From Planctomycetota bacterium (GTDB taxonomy: Bacteria > Planctomycetota > UBA1135 > UBA2386): DNA of 64,000 nucleotides. The translations under genes and the position numbers were made by a program. The first letter of the stretch is position 1. Each line of letters starts with the position of its first letter. The notes under the pieces were generated by a model. It was not told the origin of the DNA. It worked only from the letters and a program-made list of their open reading frames with translations, and made no database searches. Below, piece after piece: positions 17,607 to 26,139 of this stretch. Location of the stretch: contig JACKIB010000010.1 in assembly GCA_020638695.1 (NCBI GenBank), positions 124,001 through 188,000 on the forward strand, read 5' to 3'.

Positions 17607-19912
17607 CCGACGCGTTTCCCGAGATCCCGGGCTACCGGCTGACCCAGCTGCTCGGTCAGGGTGGTTCGGCGGAGGTCTACCTGGGCAGCCAGTCGGCCGC
17701 TGCGCAGTCGCGGGAGGTGGCCGTCAAGGTGTTGCGCCGCGGGATCGCCGATCGGCGGCACCGCGCTGCGTTCGACGCCGAACGGCGTGCCCTCGCGCGG
17801 CTGGCGCACAACGGTGTGCCGCGGGTGATCGACGCCGGGGAGACCGTGGATGGGCGGCCGTTCCTGGTGATGGAGCACATCGTCGGCGAGTCGATCACGG
17901 AGTTCTGCGCCCGGCAGGCGCTGCCGGTCACCCAACGGATCCGCTTGTTGCTCGGCGCGTGCGATGCGATCGCGCACGCGCACGTGCACGCCGTGCTGCA
18001 CGGCGACCTCAAACCGGATCACCTGTTGGTCGACGGGGAAGGTGCCGAAGCACGGGTGCGGGTGATCGATTTCGGGTTGGCTCGGGTGGACGGCGGCCCG
18101 GGGACCGGGTCGCGTGGCACGCTGCACTACGTCAGTCCAGAGGTGCTGCGCGGTGCGGCGACGGATGTCCGCGCCGAAGTGTGGGCCCTCGGTGTGGTGT
18201 TGTTCGAACTCCTCACCGGGCGGCATCCCGCGGCGGGTGCTGACGGGATCGGTGCGCTGTTGGCCGCCGCCGACCAGTTGGAGTTGCCGCGGTGCGCGGA
18301 CCTGCCGGGTGGCGCGTGCCGCGACCTCCGCGCGATCGTCGCGACCGCGGTAGCCGTGGAACCCGCGCGACGCTACCCATCGGTTCGCGCGTTCGCCGCG
18401 GACCTGCAGGGTCTACTCCTCGGGCAGTCGGTGGCCGCTCGCCAGCCGGGTCCGATCGAGCGAGCGGTCCGAGTTATCCGCCGGCACCGCGCGGCGTTCA
18501 TGGCTGCGGCTGCCATCGGGATCGCGTTCGTTTGGGCCGCGGTCGTGCTGGTCGAGAGGTTCGTCGACGCCCGTGCGGCCCTGGCCGCTGCGCGCGAGGC
18601 GCGCGAATTCGCGGCGAAGCAGGAACGCGCCGAGCGGGCGAGCCTGCGGCGGTTCGACGTGCTCGCCGGCGTCCCGGGGCTGCGCCGCGTGGAGGCCGCC
18701 GCCGAGCGGCTCGGACCTCCCTGGCCCGAGCACGCGGCGGCAATGCGACAGTGGTTGGAGCGGGATGCAGCGCCGCTGCTCACTCTCCGCGCGCAGGTCC
18801 CGCAAGCCCGGGCCGATGCCGAGGCGGCCGACAACAAGGCGCTGGGCGCGTTCTTGCGGCGCACCCTCGACGACCTCGAGCGCGCACTCCAGCAGTTCGC
18901 CACGACTCGCGTGCCGCAGGTCAAACGCCAGTTGGCGTGGGCAGGTGAAGTCGAACAGCGATCGGTCACCGAGCACCGCGCCGCGTGGCAGCGCGCGATC
19001 CGCGAGGTCGAAGGGTCCCCTCGCTACTCCGGGGTGAAGCTGGTTCCGCAGCTGGGGCTGGTGCCGCTCGGGGCCGACCCACGCAGCGGACTGCAGGAGT
19101 TCGCGCACCTGGCATCCGGAGCGTTGCCGCACCGCAGTGCCGATGGGGCGCTGGTTTGTGGACCCGAGAGCGGAATCGTGTTCGTCCTGTTGCCGCCCGG
19201 AACCGCCCGGATCGGCACGCCGCAGAACGACCCGGTGCTGGCTCGCGAGGGTCCCGGCGCCGGCGCGTTGGAGCGTCCGGTGCACACCGTGCGGCTCGAC
19301 GCGTTCCTGATCGGCAAGCACGAGGTCAGCCAGGGCCAGTGGACCAGGCTCGGGGCCGCCAACCCGTCGTGGTTCCGCTGCGGGCGCAGAGTCCAAAGAG
19401 TGCTCTACGGGCTGGCGCACCCGCTGGAGAACGTGTCATGGCGAGCGGCGCGGCGGGTGCTCGCGGGGTTCGGCCTGCAGTTGCCGACCGAGGTTCAGTG
19501 GGAGTACGCCTGCCGCGCCGGCACCGACACGGCGTGGTGGAGTGGCGATGATCCCGTCGCGCTTCGCGGTGTCGCCAACGTCGGTGACACAGCAGCGGCG
19601 AGATCGCGCGGCACAGCGGGCGACTCGTTCCCGGGCACTGCGGCGGTGTACACCTTGCGGCCGAACCGCTTCGGCCTGCATCACACGATGGGCAATGTCG
19701 CCGAGTGGTGTCGCGACGCAATGGTGGCGTACCGTCGCTGGCCGGAGCCAGGTGAGGGGATCCGTGCGCGGATCGGCGCGGATCGCGTGCGTCGCGGCGG
19801 CTCGTGGTTGCGCGACGCGATGTCGGCGCGCTGCGGGGCGCGTGGCACCGGACGCGAGGATGCAGCCGATCAGTCGTGCGGCGTGCGGGCGGCGCGCGCT
19901 CTGCGCCACTGA
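17603..19912 (+). CDS. Atypical Ser/Thr kinase (HGD motif) with FGE-like domain
   Basis: 769 aa, starting inside the stop of the previous kinase gene (ATGA overlap). Same architecture as its neighbour but shorter: kinase at about 10-290 (GQGGSAEVYLG, VAVKVLR, DFGLA near 155), membrane helix at about 299-319, FGE-like domain at about 524-769 (LPPGTARIGTP, HPLENVSW, LPTEVQWEYACRAG, MGNVAEWCRD, VRRGGSW). The catalytic loop reads LHGDLKPDHLL instead of HRDLKPxN: both the Arg and the following Asn are replaced. The kinase may have altered activation or be weakly active, perhaps acting with the upstream kinase. The FGE part again lacks the catalytic cysteine pair. Confidence 0.9.
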   Translation: MTDAFPEIPGYRLTQLLGQGGSAEVYLGSQSAAAQSREVAVKVLRRGIADRRHRAAFDAERRALARLAHNGVPRVIDAGETVDGRPFLVMEHIVGESITEFCARQALPVTQRIRLLLGACDAIAHAHVHAVLHGDLKPDHLLVDGEGAEARVRVIDFGLARVDGGPGTGSRGTLHYVSPEVLRGAATDVRAEVWALGVVLFELLTGRHPAAGADGIGALLAAADQLELPRCADLPGGACRDLRAIVATAVAVEPARRYPSVRAFAADLQGLLLGQSVAARQPGPIERAVRVIRRHRAAFMAAAAIGIAFVWAAVVLVERFVDARAALAAAREAREFAAKQERAERASLRRFDVLAGVPGLRRVEAAAERLGPPWPEHAAAMRQWLERDAAPLLTLRAQVPQARADAEAADNKALGAFLRRTLDDLERALQQFATTRVPQVKRQLAWAGEVEQRSVTEHRAAWQRAIREVEGSPRYSGVKLVPQLGLVPLGADPRSGLQEFAHLASGALPHRSADGALVCGPESGIVFVLLPPGTARIGTPQNDPVLAREGPGAGALERPVHTVRLDAFLIGKHEVSQGQWTRLGAANPSWFRCGRRVQRVLYGLAHPLENVSWRAARRVLAGFGLQLPTEVQWEYACRAGTDTAWWSGDDPVALRGVANVGDTAAARSRGTAGDSFPGTAAVYTLRPNRFGLHHTMGNVAEWCRDAMVAYRRWPEPGEGIRARIGADRVRRGGSWLRDAMSARCGARGTGREDAADQSCGVRAARALRH

Positions 19913-19994
19913 CCACGCGGCGGCGAGGGGGCCGGCAATCGGGATGCGCCGGGAACACCACCTTGTGTGCCCGCCGCGGCCACCCGTTGCGCGG

Positions 19995-21023
19995 TCAGCG
20001 CTGGTAGATCGGCACCATCGCGTACGGCAGCTGTAGTACGGTGAGGGCGATCGCGGTCCCGTAGATCTCACCAACGGAATCGCCCATCCAACTGCCGTCG
20101 CGCTGCTGCCGGCGCACCAGCCAGGTCGACATCTTCCGATAGTAATCGTTCCAACGGGTATCTCGGTGCAGGTAGAGCGACTGCGCCAGATAGTACTGCC
20201 CGTAGTAGTGGTGGTGGTTGCCGCTGCCGTTCACCGGCAGGTGGCGGAACGCGTAGTCGCGGGCGCGGGTCTCCACCGGGTCGTCGTAGCTCCCCGAGTT
20301 GTACAGCACCGCGGAAGCTGCCGCGGTCACACCGGGGGTGCCGCTGCGCGTGTGCATGCTGTAGGAGATGCTGCCATCTCGGTTGGCGAGTGCGTGCACG
20401 TACGCTACCGCGCGGTCGATGGTCCGCTTGGGCACCGTGATGCCGGCGTTGCGGCAGGCGCGCAGGGCTTGGATCTGTGTGATCGCGACGCTGCCCTCGT
20501 CACGCCGTGAATCAGGAGTGTAGTACCAGCCGCCGTCGATCGATTGTGCGCGGCAGATCAAGCCGCAGGCGCGAGACAGCGTGCGGTGCAGAGTGCGCTG
20601 GCGCCGGGCGTCTTCTTCCATCCCGTAGACCTGCGACAGGAACAAGGTGGCGAAGCCGTGGCCGTACATGCTTGCCGCTTCGACGCCGCGCACCGCGATC
20701 AACCCGTCCTGGTTCGCCACGCCGATCAAGTACTCGGTGGCGCGCCGCACACTTCGCCAGTTCCGACCGCGGGTCGGCGTGGTCCCGGAAGACAGCATGG
20801 CCATGCCCGCGAGTGCGGTCATCGCCACCGGATACACCCCGCGGCCGGTCGCGGCACTCCACGAGCCGTCGCGCTGCTGGGTGCGCAGCAGGTAGTCGAC
20901 TCCGCGTTGCACGCTGGCCTCGATCGCCGGATCGACGCCCTCGGGGTAGGTTCGGATGCCCTGGGCGTCGAGTGTTGCGCCGAGGAGCAAGGCTGTTGCG
21001 AACGTGTGGATGGGGGTCGGCAT
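19995..21023 (-). CDS. Secreted prenyltransferase/squalene-oxidase-repeat protein
   Basis: 342 aa from the ATG at 21023. Upstream in-frame codons are low-complexity, and this start begins the signal peptide (MPTPIHTFATALLLGATLDAQ). Repeated QRDGSW-type units occur (QRDGSWSAATGRGVYP, SIDGGWYYTP, NRDGSISYS, QQRDGSWMG), each preceding helix pairs, as in the alpha6/alpha6-barrel terpene cyclase and prenyltransferase superfamily. The catalytic DxDD motif of squalene-hopene cyclases is not seen, and export argues against lipid cyclisation. Such proteins are frequent in Planctomycetota with unknown roles. An His-rich HHHYYGQYYLAQ stretch near residue 285 could bind metal. Confidence 0.82.
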   Translation of the reverse strand: MPTPIHTFATALLLGATLDAQGIRTYPEGVDPAIEASVQRGVDYLLRTQQRDGSWSAATGRGVYPVAMTALAGMAMLSSGTTPTRGRNWRSVRRATEYLIGVANQDGLIAVRGVEAASMYGHGFATLFLSQVYGMEEDARRQRTLHRTLSRACGLICRAQSIDGGWYYTPDSRRDEGSVAITQIQALRACRNAGITVPKRTIDRAVAYVHALANRDGSISYSMHTRSGTPGVTAAASAVLYNSGSYDDPVETRARDYAFRHLPVNGSGNHHHYYGQYYLAQSLYLHRDTRWNDYYRKMSTWLVRRQQRDGSWMGDSVGEIYGTAIALTVLQLPYAMVPIYQR

Positions 21024-21403
21024 GGGAAGAGTGTAGCGCCGGCTTCGCGACCCGGCTGTGGGGTGGGGTGGTCGCGAGCCGGGGTGGTGTTGCCGAAGTT
21101 CATTGCACAAATCTGCGCCCATGCGGCCCGAGGGCGCGCCGGTCGACATCCGGGAGCGGCTCGGCGGTGAGCGAGCGATGGGACCCGTGACGCCGCGAGA
21201 GGGCCAGGGCCCCGCGTACTCGACGACCCGTGAGGGGCGTGCGGTGATGCCGACGGCGACCTTGCACGATCGCGGCAGTGGTTGCAGGAATCCCGGGTCA
21301 GTGGGGTTGTCGTCGGGGACCTTCGGGTTGCGCCGCCTCCACGGTCCGGCGGGCGAGCCGCACGACTCGCGAAGTTCTGCTCAGTACTTCGACGACAACC
21401 TCT
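21024..21403. other. Gene-free stretch upstream of the palindromic repeats
   Basis: 380 bp with no convincing gene. It should contain the promoter of the minus-strand gene starting at 21023. CGACCTTGCACGATC near 21260 matches an inner segment of the dispersed repeat (copy B carries it inverted at 21432-21445), so part of a third, decayed copy may be present. Confidence 0.4.
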
Positions 21404-21578
21404 GCACGGACTATTCATGAGCAGCGTCGCGAGATCGTGCAAGGTTGTTGCCGGCAAGGAGAACGGCAGGATCTGCCCGGGGGCGGGGTGCCTCCCCGTC
21501 GAGGAGCAGGTTCTGACGTTCGACGAAGCCAGCAGCGAACTTGCGCAATCGCAGCAGCTCGGTCATGAATGGTCCGGG
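21404..21578 (+). repeat. Dispersed palindromic repeat, copy B
   Basis: About 175 bp. The outer ends are complementary (GGACTATTCATGA at left against TCATGAATGGTCC at right, 12 of 13), and the palindrome continues imperfectly inward (GATCGTGCAAGG against a right-arm GATTGCGCAAG in reverse). It matches copy A at about 85%. The minus strand of this copy has an ATG-to-TAG frame of 51 codons (21411-21566). It sits directly before a second, unrelated inverted-repeat element. Confidence 0.75.
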
Positions 21579-21579
21579 T

Positions 21580-21746
21580 TAGTGCCCCTCGTCTGTTGTT
21601 CGCAGCAAATGTGGCCGCGTCAGTCGATTTGCGCGCAAGGCGCTGCGACGACACGGCTTGTTGGTGGACAAGCTGAGGAGCAGCAACGCAGCGAGCGGAT
21701 CGAATGGCCGGGTACATTTGCTGCGAACTCCGGACGCGGGGCACTA
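21580..21746. mobile_element. MITE-like element with 33-bp terminal inverted repeats
   Basis: Left end 21580-21612 begins TAGTGCCCC and ends GTTCGCAGCAAATGT. The right end 21714-21746 is its reverse complement with 29 of 33 matches. The 101-bp middle has no gene. Size (167 bp), terminal repeats and lack of coding capacity fit a miniature inverted-repeat element. It ends 44 bp before the hydrolase start and so lies in that gene's promoter. No clear target-site duplication is visible. Confidence 0.72.
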
Positions 21747-21790
21747 GGGTCGTGGCCGCGAGTCGGTGTACTCCGGGCACGGTCGACACG

Positions 21791-22630
21791 ATGAGCTTCG
21801 AAACGCGCACAACCCACCGCAGTCCGCGCCGCAGCGTCGGCCTGGCGATGGTGCTCCTGCCCCTGTTGGCCGGCTGCGATTCCCTGTTCTACCGGCCGTT
21901 CCACGACGTCCTCGGTGTGCCGGATGACTTCGGGCTGGAGGCCGAGGACGTGTTCTTTCGCGCGCCTGGCGGTCCTCGTCTGCACGGTTGGTGGATCCGC
22001 AGTTCGGGGGAGAGTCGCGGCACGGTGGTGTTCTGCCACGGCAACACCGGCAACGTCACCAGCCATGCATCGAACATCCGGTGGCTTCCCGCCCATGGGT
22101 TCGAGGTGTTGTTGTTCGACTACCGCGGCTACGGCAAGAGCGAGGGAAAGCCGGCTCGCGCCGGCACGGTGGCCGATGCGGTGGCGGCCATCGACCTCGC
22201 CCTGGCCCGTGACCCGACGCGCACCGTGGTGTTCGGGCACAGCCTCGGCGGGGCGATCGGCCTCGTCGCGTGCGCGCGCCGCCCCGGCGTCCGGGCGTTG
22301 GTGGTCGAGTCGACCTTCCCCAGCTATCTGGCCGCCGCCCAGGGCCGAGTGCCGGCTCTGGCGTGGTTGGCACCGCTGTTGGTTTCCAAGGGTCTCGATC
22401 CCGCTGGTGCCCTGGCGGACATTCCGCCACGGCCCTTGCTCGTCATCCACGGTACCGACGACGGAATCGTCCCCGTGCGGTTGGGCTGGGATCTCTACTG
22501 CCGCGCCGCCGAGCCAAAACAGATGCTGTTGGTCGATGGTGCCGGGCACCGCACCCCGTGGCTGATGCTCGGTGACGACTTCGCCCGCCCGGTGGCGCGC
22601 TTCCTGCTCGAAGCGATCTCCGGGCGGTGA
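21791..22630 (+). CDS. Lipoprotein alpha/beta-hydrolase
   Basis: 279 aa from the ATG at 21791. An N-terminal signal ends in the lipobox LLAGC (Cys about residue 29), predicting lipid anchoring. The alpha/beta-hydrolase core follows: VVFCHGNTGN (oxyanion HGN motif), FDYRGYGKSEG, the nucleophile elbow GHSLGG, the acid in IHGTDDGIVP and the His in GAGH. The best match in character is the DUF/BAAT-like family that includes YfhR and BEM46 proteins: serine esterase or peptidase-like enzymes of unknown substrate. The gene converges with the propeller gene, whose stop is 9 bp away. Two small repeat elements occupy its upstream region. Confidence 0.88.
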   Translation: MSFETRTTHRSPRRSVGLAMVLLPLLAGCDSLFYRPFHDVLGVPDDFGLEAEDVFFRAPGGPRLHGWWIRSSGESRGTVVFCHGNTGNVTSHASNIRWLPAHGFEVLLFDYRGYGKSEGKPARAGTVADAVAAIDLALARDPTRTVVFGHSLGGAIGLVACARRPGVRALVVESTFPSYLAAAQGRVPALAWLAPLLVSKGLDPAGALADIPPRPLLVIHGTDDGIVPVRLGWDLYCRAAEPKQMLLVDGAGHRTPWLMLGDDFARPVARFLLEAISGR

Positions 22631-22639
22631 GCCGGCTGG

Positions 22640-25600
22640 TCAGCGGATCGGCTCGACGTCGGGCACGAACGACAGCTCACCTTTCTTGAGGGCCTCGGCG
22701 AAGCGGGTGATCGGCCCGGCGAGCAACGCATTCACCGCGTCCACCACCGCATCGGCCGCGCGCCGCGCGCGGACCAGTCGCTCGGCGTCGTCGGCGGTGG
22801 GCTTCACCGCGGCCGACGACAACCCCGAACTGGGGCGCATCAGCTCCTGGATCAGGCCCGTGCCGCGGGTGATGCCCTGGACATCGGACTTGCCCCAGAG
22901 GCGATCGTTCAGCGCGGTGAGCGCTTTCTTGGCCGCCTCGGTTGCCTCGGCGATCGCCTTCGGTCGATCCTTCGCGTCGAGGCGCGCCAGGCGCGCGGCG
23001 ACCGCGGTCACTTCCTGCTGCACCGCGTGGACCCGATCGGTGGCGGCGGCGGCGCGGGCGAGCACGTCCTCGACCTTGCGGACCAACGCCGCCCGCGCGG
23101 CACGGTCGGCGTCGGGAATCTGCTCGCGGGGGTCGGCGCGCAGCGAGAGCGCGCCCTCGACCTTGTGCCCCGAGAGCTCGATGCGAACCGTGTAGTTGCC
23201 GGGCAGTGCCGGGTTGCCGCGCGGTGCGGGGGAGTCCTTGCGGCGCGGGGTGCGTTGCGGTCGCGGCCGACCGTCGCGACTGAGGTCCCACACCGCGCGG
23301 TTGACGCCCTTGGTGCAGGTGTGTTCGAACCGGCGGATCACGACGCCGGAGCTGTCGACGATTTCGATGGTGGCGACCGCCGGGTCCTTGTTCTTCTTGG
23401 CGGCTGCCTCCGGTTGCTTCGGACGCGGTTCGGCTGCGGGCTTGCCGCGCGGCTCGCCCTTTTCGGCCGCGGGCTTCTCGGGCGGCTTCTTCGCGGTAGC
23501 CCCGGCTTTGACTGGCACCTTGGGTTCACTGGTCGCGCGCGGGTGTGCGGCCTCGACCTTCGGGTCGGGGTGCTTCAAGCCCTTGCCGTTGGCCACGAAG
23601 GTCAGCAACGCGCCGCGTTGCCGCGTGGCCCCGCGGAATTCGCCCTGGCCGGGAAAGCGCGACGCTCCGGTCTGCCTCACCCGGTGCTGCACTGCCGGTG
23701 GAATCGCGAACAAGTGCAGCGGGCGCGCCAGGACTTCGGCTGTCAGTCCGCGCAGCGCCCGGATGTCGTCGAGCACGTAGATCGCGCGTCCGTGGGTGCC
23801 GATGACCAAGTCGTGGTCACGCGGGTGGACGACCAGTGCCCGCGCTGCACAAGTCGGCAGCCCGTGCGTCCACTGGAACCAGTGCGCCCCGGCGTCGGTC
23901 GAGACCCACAGTCCGAACTCGGTGCCCAGGAACAACAACCTCCGGTCGACCGGGTCCTGTTCCAGCACATGGCAGTAGCCGCGCACGCCGTCGGTGGTCA
24001 GGCGTTGCCAGGTCTTGCCGAAGTCCGCGGTTCGGTAGACGTAGGGGGTCCAGTTGCTGCGCCGGTGGTCGTCGAACACCGCGAATGCGCTCGCGGCGTC
24101 GAACTTCGAAGCCTCGAGGTGCGGGCACCACGTGTGGCGCGGCAGCTCCGGGATGCGGTCTTCGAGCGACTCCCAGTTCTTGCCGGCGTCGCGCGTCAGG
24201 TGCACGCGCCCATCGTCCGAGCCGACCCACAGCACGCCGCGTTGCACCGGGCTCGGCGCGATCGTCATGATGGTGGTGAAGTTCTCCGCGCCGGTCACGT
24301 CGAGCGTCAGACCCCCGGATGCCTGCTGCTTCTGCCACTGCGGGAAGTTGGACGTGAGGTCGTCGCTGATCCGCGACCAACTCGCCCCGCGGTCGGTCGA
24401 GCGGTGCACGAACTGGCTGCCGAAGTAGATCGTCGCCGGATCGAACGGATCCTGGGCGATCGCGGCGTTCCAGTTGAAGCGCAGTTCGATCGGCTTGCCG
24501 TCGGCGCCCACCGGATCGAGCGGACGGATCCCACGCCGCTCGCCGGTGCGCAGATTCCAGCGCACCAAGTGGCCCTCTTGACTCATTGCGTAGCCCTGCA
24601 ACGAATCCTGTGGGTCCGGCAGGGTGGCGAACCCGTCGCCGAAGCAGACCTCGTCCCAATGGTGGTTGCGTACCCCGCCATTCTCCCAGACGGTGTTCGG
24701 GCCGCGCCACGAGCCGTTGTCCTGCAACCCGCCGTAGACGTGGTACGGCTCGTCCATGTCGACCGCGACGTGGTAGAGCTGCGCCAGGGGCAGCTGGGTG
24801 GCGAATGCCCAGGTCGCGCCGCGGTCGCGCGTCACGGCGACACCTCCGTCGTTGCCGTCGTAGATCACCCGCGGGTCACTCGGGCAGATCCACATCGCGT
24901 GGTGGTCAGGGTGCGCGTGGTTCCAGCCGATCGCGGTGCGGAACGTCTTGCCGCCGTCGCTGCTCACCGTCACGTTGGAATGCAGGTTGTAGAGCCGCTC
25001 CGGGTCCTGCGGGTCGACTCGCAGGTCGCAGTAGTAGAACGGCCGCGGCGCGATCTCACGTTCGCGGTTGACCACGCGGAAGCGGAACCCACCGTCGTCG
25101 CTGCGCAGCAGCACGCTGCGCTTGCTCTCGACCAGCGCGTAGACCACGTGTGGCGCTGATGGAGCGAACGCCGGGCGAATGCGGCCGAGATCGCCCGACG
25201 GCAGGCCGTCGGCGGTAGAGAGGCGCGTCCACGTCTCGCCGCCGTCCACCGAGCGGTAGAGACCCGAACCCTTGCCGCCGGAGCTGAAGCTCCACGCGTG
25301 GCGGCGGTGTTGCCACATCGCGGCGAACATCTTCTTCGGGTTACCGGGGTCGACTTCGATGTCGATGCACCCGGTCTGCTCATCGACGAACAGCACCTTG
25401 CTCCAGTGCTTGCCGCCGTCGGTGGTGCGGAACAGCCCGCGCTCGGGGTTCTTCCCCCACGCCGTGCCGAGTGCGGCGACCAGCGCGGTGTCCGGGTCGG
25501 TCGGGTGTACCCAGATCCGGCGGATGCGCTCCGTCTTGTCGAGGCCGAGGTGCAGCCAGGTGCGCCCGCCGTCGTTCGTCCGGTAGACACCGTTGCCGAC

Positions 25601-25966
25601 CGATGCGCTGTTGCGCGGGTTGCCCTCTCCGCTGCCCACCCACACGATGTCGGGGCTTGGCTGGTGGATGCAGATCGCGCCGATCGACGCCACCGGCTGG
25701 TCGTCGAATACCGGAGTGAACGTCAGCCCACCGTTGGTCGACTTCCACAACCCGCCGCTCGCGGCTCCGACGTACAGCGTGTTCGGGTCGCGGGCCACCG
25801 CGTCGATCGCGACCACGCGCCCGCTCATGCCGGCCGGTCCGATCGACCGGGTGCGCATCTTCGTCAGCAGACTCGCGTCGAGCTGGGCGGGCAGGTCAGC
25901 GGTGAGCAGGCCGGCAGGCAGGAGGAAAGCTGTGGCGAGGATCGGGACGGCGCGGTTTCGAGGCAC
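22640..25966 (-). CDS. Secreted GH74/sortilin-type beta-propeller protein
   Basis: 1108 aa with a signal peptide. About 800 residues carry repeated Asp-box/BNR motifs (STNGGLTF, TNDGGRTW, TTDGGKHW, SVDGGETW, SSDGGKTF, DRGATW, STDRGASW, DAGKNW), which fold as tandem seven-bladed propellers of the Vps10/sortilin or xyloglucanase GH74 type. A Lys/Pro/Glu-rich linker lies at about 830-880, then a small beta domain, then an Ala-rich helical tail. The family contains both glycosidases and non-catalytic binding proteins; catalytic Asp residues cannot be assigned by eye. The partial gene at 63131 encodes a relative. It is divergent from the membrane carboxypeptidase-regulatory protein gene, sharing a 173-bp promoter interval. 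Confidence 0.88.
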   Translation of the reverse strand: MPRNRAVPILATAFLLPAGLLTADLPAQLDASLLTKMRTRSIGPAGMSGRVVAIDAVARDPNTLYVGAASGGLWKSTNGGLTFTPVFDDQPVASIGAICIHQPSPDIVWVGSGEGNPRNSASVGNGVYRTNDGGRTWLHLGLDKTERIRRIWVHPTDPDTALVAALGTAWGKNPERGLFRTTDGGKHWSKVLFVDEQTGCIDIEVDPGNPKKMFAAMWQHRRHAWSFSSGGKGSGLYRSVDGGETWTRLSTADGLPSGDLGRIRPAFAPSAPHVVYALVESKRSVLLRSDDGGFRFRVVNREREIAPRPFYYCDLRVDPQDPERLYNLHSNVTVSSDGGKTFRTAIGWNHAHPDHHAMWICPSDPRVIYDGNDGGVAVTRDRGATWAFATQLPLAQLYHVAVDMDEPYHVYGGLQDNGSWRGPNTVWENGGVRNHHWDEVCFGDGFATLPDPQDSLQGYAMSQEGHLVRWNLRTGERRGIRPLDPVGADGKPIELRFNWNAAIAQDPFDPATIYFGSQFVHRSTDRGASWSRISDDLTSNFPQWQKQQASGGLTLDVTGAENFTTIMTIAPSPVQRGVLWVGSDDGRVHLTRDAGKNWESLEDRIPELPRHTWCPHLEASKFDAASAFAVFDDHRRSNWTPYVYRTADFGKTWQRLTTDGVRGYCHVLEQDPVDRRLLFLGTEFGLWVSTDAGAHWFQWTHGLPTCAARALVVHPRDHDLVIGTHGRAIYVLDDIRALRGLTAEVLARPLHLFAIPPAVQHRVRQTGASRFPGQGEFRGATRQRGALLTFVANGKGLKHPDPKVEAAHPRATSEPKVPVKAGATAKKPPEKPAAEKGEPRGKPAAEPRPKQPEAAAKKNKDPAVATIEIVDSSGVVIRRFEHTCTKGVNRAVWDLSRDGRPRPQRTPRRKDSPAPRGNPALPGNYTVRIELSGHKVEGALSLRADPREQIPDADRAARAALVRKVEDVLARAAAATDRVHAVQQEVTAVAARLARLDAKDRPKAIAEATEAAKKALTALNDRLWGKSDVQGITRGTGLIQELMRPSSGLSSAAVKPTADDAERLVRARRAADAVVDAVNALLAGPITRFAEALKKGELSFVPDVEPIR

Positions 25967-26139
25967 GGATGGTGTGGGGGGCGGGGGACGGGCTCACAGA
26001 GCCTACGTGGCGCGCGGGGCTCCTGTCAGCTCGGACCCGCGGCGATGCGCCGCACCCTGGTCATGAGCGGTCCGGGCCGGGTCGCGGTTGCCGTGCGCGC
26101 TCGCCTGATGCTCGGGTGGCGCGGCGCTATGCTGTCGGA

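Noticed and set aside
21411..21566. 51-codon minus-strand gene inside repeat copy B
   Set aside because: The frame is partly conserved with copy A, but no ribosome-binding site is seen and the palindrome explains the conservation as well; kept as a finding and not called a CDS.
23027..25159. 710-codon plus-strand frame opposite the propeller gene
   Set aside because: Shadow frame; the minus strand carries the repeated Asp-box motifs.
26041..26090. CATGAGCGGTCCGGG as another copy of the dispersed palindrome end
   Set aside because: Only about 15 bp match and the inner sequence is unrelated; likely chance in GC-rich DNA.
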